Origin: an uncultured Bacteroidales bacterium
GTDB lineage: Bacteria; Bacteroidota; Bacteroidia; Bacteroidales; CAIWKO01
DNA length: 64,000 nt
Direction of reading: 5' to 3'
NCBI GenBank assembly: GCA_903913285.1
Contig: CAIWKO010000010.1
Coordinates: 62,001 to 126,000 of the forward strand
Of the stretch, positions 53,734 through 61,519 are shown piece after piece. Position numbers and translations under genes: made by a program. Positions within the stretch are counted from its first letter, which is position 1. Each line of letters starts with the position of its first letter. The notes under the pieces are model-generated. The model was not told the origin of the DNA and searched no databases. It saw nothing but the letters and a program-made list of their open reading frames with translations.

Positions 53734-54579
53734 ATGCTGAATCTTGTTGTTGAAATTGAACCTAACTCTGGTTTTTGTTTTGGTGTAAAAAATGCTATCA
53801 AAAAGGCCGAAGAGATATTGAATTTGGGCGAAGAATTGTACAGTCTTGGTGAAATTGTCCACAACGACCAGGAAATAAAACGACTGGAAGAAAAAGGAAT
53901 GAAGACTATAAGTTATGCCGAATTCGAGAAACTCCAGAACAAGACAATATTATTCAGAGCACACGGCGAACCACCTGAAAGCTATAAGATAGCCAAAAAC
54001 AATCATGTTACTGTTATTGATGCATCATGCCCGATTATATTAAAACTTCAGGAAAAGATTTCCCGTTCCTTCCTACAACATGAGAATATATACATTTTCG
54101 GTGTTCCAAATCATCCGGAGATTATCGGGCTGAACGGGAAAATAAATAATTCGGCAGTTGTTTTTGAAAAATATGAAGACCTTGATCTAAATAAACTGCC
54201 AAAAAAAATTACACTCTATAGTCAAACCACTAAAAGTTTGAAACAATTTTATGCAATCATAAAAGAACTTAGAGAACATGATATTACTGTAAAAATCGTG
54301 GATTCAATTTGTCGTCAGGTATCCAACAGGGAACAAGATCTTCGGGAGTTCTGCAGAAGGTTTGACACAATAGTGTTTGTTGCCGGAACAAATTCTTCTA
54401 ATGGGAAACAATTATATGAAATTTGTCGTCAGGAAAATCCTGACACAAATTTTGTCAGTACTGTTAATGAAATTAAACCGGTATGGTTTCGGCTCAATGA
54501 GAGGGTTGGAATTTGCGGAGCGACATCCACGCCACTTTGGTTAATTCAGGATGTGAAAAATTATTTACTTGCCTTATAG
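53734..54579 (+). CDS. ispH: 4-hydroxy-3-methylbut-2-enyl diphosphate reductase
   Basis: A 281-residue Fe-S enzyme for the last step of the non-mevalonate isoprenoid pathway, forming IPP and DMAPP. Cluster and active-site cysteines are C15 in SGFCFGVKNAI, C99 in DASCPII and C193 in VDSICRQ, with ICGATSTPLW near the C-terminus. The conserved HGEPP and NHPEI segments are also present. The length is typical. It converges on the O-antigen ligase gene with 1 base between the stops. Confidence 0.94.
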   Translation: MLNLVVEIEPNSGFCFGVKNAIKKAEEILNLGEELYSLGEIVHNDQEIKRLEEKGMKTISYAEFEKLQNKTILFRAHGEPPESYKIAKNNHVTVIDASCPIILKLQEKISRSFLQHENIYIFGVPNHPEIIGLNGKINNSAVVFEKYEDLDLNKLPKKITLYSQTTKSLKQFYAIIKELREHDITVKIVDSICRQVSNREQDLREFCRRFDTIVFVAGTNSSNGKQLYEICRQENPDTNFVSTVNEIKPVWFRLNERVGICGATSTPLWLIQDVKNYLLAL

Positions 54580-54580
54580 G

Positions 54581-56029
54581 TTATTTATCACCTTTTTCAT
54601 CGGGCGCCTCAATTACCGGTTTGTTGTGATAAATGTCAAGAGCAACAATAGAGGCAGCAAAAGCCCAGAAAGGGACCGAGGCTTTATCGGTATCCAAAAA
54701 ATTATTCATGGCACCGTGAACAAAGTAGGTAACCAAACCTAGAAAGTAAATTAAACTTAGAAGTTTAACTTCGGGATTTTTCGCTTTTCTGTATAATTTA
54801 ATAGCAGTATAGCTTATTGCAATAACAATAGCAAAAACACTAAACATACCAATAATACCGGATTCGGCTAAAGGGCCGATATATTCGCTATGAGCAGTAC
54901 CTTTATCTCCTGCATTTGTACTAATAATTGTTTTATCTTTCGATTGTTGAAAGGGTGCGTAAATAAACTGGTATGTACCGGGACCCCATCCCCAAAAAGG
55001 TCGCTGATGAAACATTCTGAGTGCCGATTGCCAACGGTTCAAACGCTCGAGATTTGACGCATCCGAAGAAATATTTGAAATAGATTCAACATGCTTAACA
55101 AAATCGGCAGACGAATCCTGTTTGTTTTTTTCAAGCTTCCATAATATTTCATTCTGAAAATAAAAAAATGCAATTACCATTGCAGTAATCAAAAGAAAAA
55201 TCCACCGAAACTTAACTCTAAAATACATAAGAAAACCGACTAGAACAGCTACTACAACACTTACCCATGCAGCCCTGCTATAGGAAAAATACAATCCTCC
55301 CAATAATATGACTAATAATATTCCGGCAAAAAGATTTTGAGTTCGATTGTAATGTTTATCAATAACAAATCCGAAGAAAACAGGAACAAAAAGCGCAATT
55401 GCCGCACCATAAGCTGTATGGTCATTATAAAACGGGTCCATAACCCAGTGAGCAGCCTGTTCGTCAAATGCCCATAAATAAAGACGATAGGTTGCATAAA
55501 AAATAACGATACAAAGTGGAATAACATAAAGCCAACTTACTATTCTTATTGAATTTATTTTTTTAAATAAGATTATAGCAACAAAATAAAAAGGAATAAT
55601 AAACCACAAACGAGCCATGAAGAATTTAAAAGAAACTAAAGGTATTTCACTTGTGATTGAAGTAATGACTATCCAAACCAAATAAAATAAAATAGAAATG
55701 GTTACGGGATGCTTAAGAACTTTCATATCATATTTCCTCTCAAAAATCAATTTGAGAATAAAAAGCAAAAGAACTGCAAATAATAAAGGTTCGGTAGGAA
55801 GCGATAATGAAATTCTGGCATCATAATCTCTTAGAGTGAAAGCCAGTGGAGTTGCAAAAGCAATAAAGTAAATTACCTTATCTAACGAAAAAAAGAAAAG
55901 AAGGACTATAATCAGAACAATAGGCAATAATGAAAGCCAATAAAATTCTTTTATAATGAGAAAAATATTTAATGCAATAAATATTACACTAATAACATAA
56001 ACCCATATTAGTTTCTTTTTATCGGTCAA
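54581..56029 (-). CDS. O-antigen ligase family membrane protein
   Basis: A 482-residue protein with about twelve membrane helices and a large periplasmic loop near residues 330-395. The loop contains RLNRWQSALRMF and HRPFWGWGPGTYQ followed by AHSEYIGPLAESG, the hallmark region of the Wzy_C/WaaL family. It joins or polymerises lipid-linked glycans in the periplasm. Whether it is ligase (WaaL) or polymerase (Wzy) cannot be decided by eye. It is the last gene of the leftward polysaccharide cluster, 8 bases after the second Wzz gene. Confidence 0.88.
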   Translation of the reverse strand: MTDKKKLIWVYVISVIFIALNIFLIIKEFYWLSLLPIVLIIVLLFFFSLDKVIYFIAFATPLAFTLRDYDARISLSLPTEPLLFAVLLLFILKLIFERKYDMKVLKHPVTISILFYLVWIVITSITSEIPLVSFKFFMARLWFIIPFYFVAIILFKKINSIRIVSWLYVIPLCIVIFYATYRLYLWAFDEQAAHWVMDPFYNDHTAYGAAIALFVPVFFGFVIDKHYNRTQNLFAGILLVILLGGLYFSYSRAAWVSVVVAVLVGFLMYFRVKFRWIFLLITAMVIAFFYFQNEILWKLEKNKQDSSADFVKHVESISNISSDASNLERLNRWQSALRMFHQRPFWGWGPGTYQFIYAPFQQSKDKTIISTNAGDKGTAHSEYIGPLAESGIIGMFSVFAIVIAISYTAIKLYRKAKNPEVKLLSLIYFLGLVTYFVHGAMNNFLDTDKASVPFWAFAASIVALDIYHNKPVIEAPDEKGDK

Positions 56030-56037
56030 TTTATTTA

Positions 56038-56994
56038 TTATTGAATTTTCTGTTCCGATTTATTTTTCCTCATTCCAATGAGCAAAAATAACATAATTGA
56101 AAGCAAAAAGGCTGATAAAGTAGTAACTGTAACAATCAGCCATCGAATAGGATAGGCTTTTTCATCAGCCGGTATAGGATTTGTAACAATACTTGCATAA
56201 GTAAGTTCTTTATTCATGTCACTGATAGATTTATCGTAATCAGCTTTTATGGTATTAAATGATTTAATCAAATCTTCGATAAACAGATTAAGCATACGAT
56301 ACTCCCCTCCGTATTGCTTTAAATTATCAAGAGTGAGTGATATCGGACTACTTGAACTTTCATGACCACCTAATTTTACGAATCCTTTACTATATTCTTT
56401 AACCTGAATATTGTAATCAAGAATATTATACTCTTTGCGAAGATATTGCATTCGATTTTCGATACTATCAATTTGCCTTTTCTTGGAAATCATTTGATTA
56501 AATTCGATTTTTACCACTTCGGCAGTTTTATCTCTTTGCAATTTACGGGCTTCTAAATTCATCTCATTGATAAATTCCTTAACCATATTACATGCCTGAA
56601 CAGGATTGTTATCATAAACCTCGATAAGAACAGATTCGTATTCTGTTTTTTTGATAGAAATATTATCTCCAAGTCGCTGGATTATTTCAGAATGATAATA
56701 TTTATCAGTGGAATCAATTTTGTACTCAACGTTCAGATTAAATTTACGAGCAATATTAAATAACAAGTCTTCTGATTTTAATAATTGCAACATTTGCTCA
56801 GTATTGTTTTCTGTAGAATAGGGAGCGATGTTTGAAGGATAAATTACTGCGTAGGATTTGTATTTTGGCTTAATAAAATAGGGTCCAGAGAATACAATAG
56901 ATAATACTATTGCAGAACTGATAATGATCAACAAATGCCATTTCCAATTTAAAAGCAATTTAATGATATTTGTACTTTTGAAGAAATTGTCCAT
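56038..56994 (-). CDS. Wzz-type chain length determinant protein, copy 2
   Basis: A 318-residue inner-membrane protein with helices near both ends (WHLLIIISSAIVLSIVFSG and WLIVTVTTLSAFLLSIMLFL) and a helical periplasmic domain in between, the polysaccharide copolymerase plan that sets O-antigen or capsule length. The PIRW motif before the second helix matches copy 1 (PVRW). Its frame is open upstream of the ATG without any stop, back to an A10 tract in copy 1 (57195-57186). Confidence 0.88.
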   Translation of the reverse strand: MDNFFKSTNIIKLLLNWKWHLLIIISSAIVLSIVFSGPYFIKPKYKSYAVIYPSNIAPYSTENNTEQMLQLLKSEDLLFNIARKFNLNVEYKIDSTDKYYHSEIIQRLGDNISIKKTEYESVLIEVYDNNPVQACNMVKEFINEMNLEARKLQRDKTAEVVKIEFNQMISKKRQIDSIENRMQYLRKEYNILDYNIQVKEYSKGFVKLGGHESSSSPISLTLDNLKQYGGEYRMLNLFIEDLIKSFNTIKADYDKSISDMNKELTYASIVTNPIPADEKAYPIRWLIVTVTTLSAFLLSIMLFLLIGMRKNKSEQKIQ

Positions 56995-57143
56995 AGTGTC
57001 TTCTAAATAATCTAACAGTGGATATTGCTTGTTATCAAATTCTAAATTTTGATTTAATTGGTTATGATTGGTGTTTTTTTGTTGACTAATTTCAAAATTA
57101 CTGGTTCTTTGCTTGTTACTTTTAATATTACTTAGATCAAGTG

Positions 57144-58193
57144 TTAGCTTGATTCTTTCATATTCTGTTTGTTGAGCGTCATGAATTTTTTTTTTGAAAA
57201 ATTCTCAATTATTATCAATGTCAGTATTGATAGTAAAAATGCCGATAATACAGAAACAACAACAATAATCCATCGAACAGGATATGATTTCCGCTCAGCT
57301 TTATATGCCTTATCGACTACAAATTTTGCAGGCAACTCTTCCTGAGCATCTACTTTTGCTTCATCGTATTTGGCTTTAATAACCGATAATTGTTTCTTTT
57401 CCAGCTCTAATTCATCACGAAGAGAAACATAAGCACTACCATATTCTCCTAATAATTTTAATTTTTCTTCTATCGCTTGAATGGCAGGTTTGTTATTTTT
57501 TGATAATTCCAATGCTAATTGAGTATTGTATGCTTCGGACTGTGTTTCATAATCATTGATTCCCAGTTTTCGTAAGACAGTAAGAGAATCTTCCATTGTT
57601 CTGATATCAGTTACAAGTTTTTTATACTCTGTTTCAACAATTTTAAATGCTTTGAAAGCACGTTCTTTTTGCATTTTATTTTTAACCGAATCAAGCTGGT
57701 CTGAAATGTAATTTGCAATATCTGCAGCCATTTGAGGTTCTTTGTCGAGAACTGTGATCTCAACAGCCATAAATTCAGTTCGTTTGTAGGTAATATTGTT
57801 ACTGTATTCATCATACATCTTTGTCATCTTGTACCTGGATTCAGGATCAATATCATAGTGATGCATCAGATCAAATTTCTTGATAACACGGGACCGAATT
57901 TCGTTCGAATTTAATATCTGAAGTAATTGTTCGGTTTGAGCTTCTTCCCCAAATTCCATAATATCAGCCTTACCTCCGAAATTATCAGCCAATAATGCCT
58001 TGGAAATAGCATTACTTGAGGTAGGAAATAGAACTACGGCTGATTTATATTTTGGTGTGATTAAAAATGACAAACCGCCTGAAACAACGGCTGCAATTAG
58101 TGCAATAATAATTAATGGTTTTCTCCATTTATATAGAAAAAACAAAAAATTCGTCGTATTAAAGTTCGCTTGTTTCTCGTCGATGTTCGCCAT
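57144..58193 (-). CDS. Wzz-type chain length determinant protein, copy 1
   Basis: A 349-residue polysaccharide copolymerase: helix 1 IIIALIAAVVSGGLSFLIT near residue 33, a coiled periplasmic domain with long charged helices, the SYPVRW motif and helix 2 WIIVVVSVLSAFLLSILTLII near 305-328. After ENFSKKK the annotated frame ends quickly (KQNMKESS). A run of ten A lies exactly there, and the -1 frame instead continues for about 63 codons into copy 2. Either slippage or an error in homopolymer length is possible. A -7 box lies at 58224-58231. Confidence 0.88.
   Translation of the reverse strand: MANIDEKQANFNTTNFLFFLYKWRKPLIIIALIAAVVSGGLSFLITPKYKSAVVLFPTSSNAISKALLADNFGGKADIMEFGEEAQTEQLLQILNSNEIRSRVIKKFDLMHHYDIDPESRYKMTKMYDEYSNNITYKRTEFMAVEITVLDKEPQMAADIANYISDQLDSVKNKMQKERAFKAFKIVETEYKKLVTDIRTMEDSLTVLRKLGINDYETQSEAYNTQLALELSKNNKPAIQAIEEKLKLLGEYGSAYVSLRDELELEKKQLSVIKAKYDEAKVDAQEELPAKFVVDKAYKAERKSYPVRWIIVVVSVLSAFLLSILTLIIIENFSKKKFMTLNKQNMKESS
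57186..57195 (-). other. A10 slippery tract between the two wzz genes
   Basis: On the minus strand the codons TCA AAA AAA AAA TTC are read in the copy-1 frame. One extra A, or a -1 slip, gives ATT CAT GAC and a frame with no stop all the way to the copy-2 ATG, which is in that same frame. The intervening residues look protein-like (QTEYERIKLTLDL, then NKQYPLLDYLED). Confidence 0.6.
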
Positions 58194-58223
58194 TACCTAT
58201 AAACGCCTTTATATATTTTGCAA

Positions 58224-58231
58224 CAAAAGTA
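58224..58231 (-). promoter_or_regulatory. -7 box before the wzz genes
   Basis: TACTTTTG on the minus strand, 30 bases before the ATG at 58193. It suggests that wzz-wzz-ligase can be transcribed separately from the flippase operon upstream. Confidence 0.55.
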
Positions 58232-58297
58232 AATTTTTTTGTTTAAAACAACTAATTTTTTTATTAAATGATGAACAAAAACTTGTTTGCCCGATGC

Positions 58298-59794
58298 TTA
58301 CTCTTTTCTTAATATCGCAATAAATGCCCTGATATTTAGAAGTTTTGTCAAAGCTGCGGTTAACACGGTAAAAATACCCATTAAAAGGAAATTAATTTTC
58401 CAGTCGAATCCGAGTTTTCGCGATAAGATATTGAAAATAATTACCGAAACTACAAAAATAGCTAAACGTATCAAGTACGGAATGTTGAGCTTAAATTTAA
58501 AAATTTTAATGACTAAGAACACTTGTATTAAAGCCGTTATCAATTGTGTGGTCAAACTTGCATAAGCCGAACCAATTGCCATATAATGGGGTATCAGAAT
58601 AAAATTTAAACTCAGATTCAAAACCATTCCGCTGGCGGCAACAATGTTCAGTTGTTTCAAATTACCATTGGCCGTAAGCAATGTTCCGAAAATATAGGTT
58701 GTTGCAATAGGAATAAAACCGCCCATCAATATTCCGAATATGGTCGACGTTTCCTGAATTCGGGAAGTATATAATTGAAAAGCTTCCTGTAAACGCTGCG
58801 GATAAAGCATTGTCATTATCTCGGTACGGTAAAAAAATGAGCCCAACGAAACTGTGACAGTAAGAATAAATAATAATGTGAACGAGAGCCGGGCAAGTTT
58901 TTCCACATCGGTCTTAAATTTTATCATACGGGCAAACATGGGCAATAATATTACCGAAAACAGATAGGCTATCATGTTCACAGCGTCGAGCAAACGATAG
59001 GCAGAGGCATATAATCCGGCTTGTTGGTTGCCCGTCTTGTCGGGTAGCAAACGTTCAATCATTACCGAATCGATACGATTGTAAAAAGCCATTAGCAATA
59101 CCAGTATCGCGAACGGAAAACTTTGTTTGATGATCATGAAGAAAAAAGGCCGGTTCCATTTCAGGCGGTTGAACTTTGCTTTTTTTATCACAATAAACAA
59201 AGCGAAAAGCGCCGTCAGAATATACGAAGCCGTTTGGGCGAATATAAACCATTCCATGCGGAAAGCTTGTTTGGTTACATTTCCCCAAAGCAGCACACCG
59301 CAAATGATGATCATCAGCACACGGTCGAGGACGGAAATCACACTATCGGTCTTGAAAAAATGCAGCCCCGATATGTTCGAACGCAAATAAAGAATAAACG
59401 AGATGAGAAACTGATTGAAACATAAAACTCCCAGCATCATCATTTGCTGAGTGCTGTATCCTATGATCAATCCGGCCGAAATGGTTATAACAAAATATAT
59501 AACCGCCAACAGAAATTTCAGGATGAGGATGCTCGAAAAATGTTTGTTCAGCAGGTGGTTGTTCTGCGCAATATTTTTATTGTTGAAATTGGTGATACCA
59601 AAATCGAGCAATATATTGAACAAGAATGTGAGGTTGAAAATGGCAAAATAAAAACCATAACTTTCGGTGCCTACCGTATTTTGAATTGTTCGGTCAATAC
59701 CTAGTATCCAGAAAGGCTTTATCAGCAGATTCAGGCATAAAAGTATCAGCAGATTGGTAATGAACTTACGGTTGGCGCCTGTTTGTGGATTCAT
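58298..59794 (-). CDS. Polysaccharide flippase (Wzx/MATE-like) membrane protein
   Basis: A 498-residue protein with about twelve to fourteen membrane helices, of the oligosaccharide flippase family in the MVF/MATE superfamily. The segments YNRIDSVMIERLLPD and GLYASAYRLLDAVNMIAYLFS near residues 240-285 are typical of Wzx-type translocases. It would move lipid-linked glycan repeat units across the inner membrane, supplying the Wzz and ligase proteins encoded downstream. It overlaps the FkbM gene by 4 bases, hence translational coupling. Confidence 0.88.
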   Translation of the reverse strand: MNPQTGANRKFITNLLILLCLNLLIKPFWILGIDRTIQNTVGTESYGFYFAIFNLTFLFNILLDFGITNFNNKNIAQNNHLLNKHFSSILILKFLLAVIYFVITISAGLIIGYSTQQMMMLGVLCFNQFLISFILYLRSNISGLHFFKTDSVISVLDRVLMIIICGVLLWGNVTKQAFRMEWFIFAQTASYILTALFALFIVIKKAKFNRLKWNRPFFFMIIKQSFPFAILVLLMAFYNRIDSVMIERLLPDKTGNQQAGLYASAYRLLDAVNMIAYLFSVILLPMFARMIKFKTDVEKLARLSFTLLFILTVTVSLGSFFYRTEIMTMLYPQRLQEAFQLYTSRIQETSTIFGILMGGFIPIATTYIFGTLLTANGNLKQLNIVAASGMVLNLSLNFILIPHYMAIGSAYASLTTQLITALIQVFLVIKIFKFKLNIPYLIRLAIFVVSVIIFNILSRKLGFDWKINFLLMGIFTVLTAALTKLLNIRAFIAILRKE

Positions 59795-60531
59795 GATGCA
59801 GGAACAAAGAAGAAATTTTGAGTTTTATGAATCTCCGGCTCAAATTTACACAGTTTTTCGGATTGAAGTACCTTAATTTCGTAACTGAACTCCTGCATCA
59901 ATTCAAAACATTTATCGCGGTTGTCGTTTTCCCATAATTCGCAATACACTATGGGGCGATTGGCAGCAATTGTTTCGCGGCCACCGTCGAGCACGTAGAA
60001 TTCGAAGTTTTCGACATCGAGTTTGATAGCCGATATCTTTGAGGTTATCTGGTGCTGTTTAATAAAAGTATCGAGCGTGGTAAGTTGTGTGGTAAATTTT
60101 TCGCCTTCGTTCAACTCGGTGATGCTGTCGTGTATTACATGGCTCAAGCCTTGCAGACGTGCCGACTTTTGAACAGGCATCACCATTTCAATTTCGCCGA
60201 TCGAATTTCCCAATGCCGTTTTAATTACTTCCACGTTGTTGAGTTTGTAATGCCTGATAACCCTTTCGAGGGTTTTGATGTTATGCGGTATGGGCTCGAA
60301 AGCATAAACGCGGGAGTTTTTATGGCTGCGTGCCAAATGCACCGTCATAACCCCGATGTTGGCACCGATATCCAGTATCACGCCGCCATCGGGTATTATA
60401 TCCCTGAAATAAATAAAATCGCCCTCGTTCTTGTTACGTTTCAGCGTTTTTATGATGTATAAGGAAAAAAGATAAAGATAGGTGTGGAAACCCAACAGTT
60501 TTTGAAGTAGTGCTTTTATAAAATTTTTCAT
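59791..60531 (-). CDS. FkbM family methyltransferase
   Basis: A 246-residue SAM-dependent methyltransferase. The SAM-binding loop is VILDIGANIGVMTVHLA near residue 53, followed by YAFEPIPHN with the acidic ribose-binding residue, and later AIKLDVENFEFYVL and YCELWEN, in FkbM order. Members of this family often O-methylate sugars in surface glycans, which fits the flippase coupled downstream by a 4-base overlap. It also overlaps thiS upstream by 4 bases. Confidence 0.9.
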   Translation of the reverse strand: MKNFIKALLQKLLGFHTYLYLFSLYIIKTLKRNKNEGDFIYFRDIIPDGGVILDIGANIGVMTVHLARSHKNSRVYAFEPIPHNIKTLERVIRHYKLNNVEVIKTALGNSIGEIEMVMPVQKSARLQGLSHVIHDSITELNEGEKFTTQLTTLDTFIKQHQITSKISAIKLDVENFEFYVLDGGRETIAANRPIVYCELWENDNRDKCFELMQEFSYEIKVLQSEKLCKFEPEIHKTQNFFFVPAS

Positions 60532-60731
60532 CCGCCGCTTATCAGGTGAAGTACCATCACATCATCGCCTTCGGTAATAATGGCCGAAGCATAGTCTTCG
60601 TGCTTCACCACGGTTCCGTTTATCTTTATGATGAGCATTTTGAAGGTGAACTTTTTGAGCTGCAGCAATTCGGCTACGGTCAATTGGCCGACATCAAATG
60701 TTTCGTGATTGTTGTTCAGTATGATGTTCAT
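60528..60731 (-). CDS. ThiS/MoaD-like sulfur carrier protein
   Basis: A 67-residue beta-grasp protein ending in the double glycine LISGG that becomes a C-terminal thiocarboxylate. The segments INGTVVKHEDYA and EGDDVMVLHLISGG match ThiS. The usual role is sulfur donation for the thiazole of thiamine, but MoaD-like proteins of the same size serve pterin cofactor synthesis. The partner ThiF-like gene lies 1 base upstream, and an aldehyde:ferredoxin oxidoreductase diverges from that gene. No other thiamine genes are in view. Confidence 0.88.
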   Translation of the reverse strand: MNIILNNNHETFDVGQLTVAELLQLKKFTFKMLIIKINGTVVKHEDYASAIITEGDDVMVLHLISGG

Positions 60732-60732
60732 A

Positions 60733-61320
60733 TTAGTTTAAAATTTTAAGTAAGAGTTCGATGACGGTGTTTGCCTGCATGCTGGCGGCTATCCCTACCC
60801 GTGGCGCCAAAGGAGGTTGGTCGTCCGAAACTTCCGTGACACCGTCGCCGCATACATAAAGCCGGTCGTGTTGTTTCACGTGCATGCTATTGCTGTGTCC
60901 CCATCCTGCCATGCCTATTCCGGCAACCAGAAATTTGTCGGGCATTTCGGCAAGCACGGTTTCGAGGATCATTTTTTTCATGTCGGCACGGTCGAAGGCT
61001 TCAACAATAACATCGCAATTGCCGAACACATCAACAATATTTGCTGCATCGAGTTTTATGTCGTGTGCAATCACCTCAATAGAAGGATTGATGCGCCTGA
61101 TATTTTCTTTGAGAGTGGCGGCTTTTTTCATTCCGATCTGGTCGAAGAAATAATACTGGCGGTTGAGGTTGCTTTCAACAATGGTATCGAAATCGCAGAT
61201 GATAAGCGTGCCCACTCCTACCCGCGCCAAAGCAACGGCACAGTTCGAGCCCAGACCTCCGCATCCGGCAATGCCGACGGTTTTATCTTTCAGTTTCGTT
61301 TTTATCTCGTTAAAGGTCAT
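60733..61320 (-). CDS. ThiF/MoeB/HesA-like adenylyltransferase (short family)
   Basis: A 195-residue E1-like enzyme that adenylates the C-terminal Gly-Gly of its carrier protein. The nucleotide site GIAGCGGLGSNCAV (residues 16-29) and ESNLNRQYYF with its Arg are canonical. It is shorter than E. coli ThiF (about 250) and lacks the zinc-binding CxxC pairs, as in the second ThiF family found in anaerobes. It opens the operon thiF-thiS-fkbM-flippase from a promoter 17 bases upstream. Confidence 0.88.
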   Translation of the reverse strand: MTFNEIKTKLKDKTVGIAGCGGLGSNCAVALARVGVGTLIICDFDTIVESNLNRQYYFFDQIGMKKAATLKENIRRINPSIEVIAHDIKLDAANIVDVFGNCDVIVEAFDRADMKKMILETVLAEMPDKFLVAGIGMAGWGHSNSMHVKQHDRLYVCGDGVTEVSDDQPPLAPRVGIAASMQANTVIELLLKILN

Positions 61321-61336
61321 AACCTAAATGTTGGAG

Positions 61337-61344
61337 CAAAAGTA
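61337..61344 (-). promoter_or_regulatory. -7 box of the thiF-thiS-fkbM-flippase operon
   Basis: TACTTTTG on the minus strand, 16 bases before the ATG at 61320. It lies back to back with the oxidoreductase promoter at 61485. Confidence 0.55.
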
Positions 61345-61484
61345 AAAAAAATCGTCCTAAGAAATCATAATTAAATAGAGAAAATCGATCTGCAAGGTTT
61401 CGCCTTTCTGGATGGAAACGTTATGCAGCGAGCTTCATATCATGTTTTTTTTCATTCGTTTAGTGAAAGGTTTTAGATTATTCT

Positions 61485-61492
61485 TACTTTTG
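61485..61492 (+). promoter_or_regulatory. -7 box of the aldehyde:ferredoxin oxidoreductase gene
   Basis: TACTTTTG, 27 bases before the ATG at 61520. Because it lies after the start of the longest frame (61412), it supports the later start. Confidence 0.55.
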
Positions 61493-61519
61493 CATTCAGA
61501 AAAAACTAAAACCATTTAT

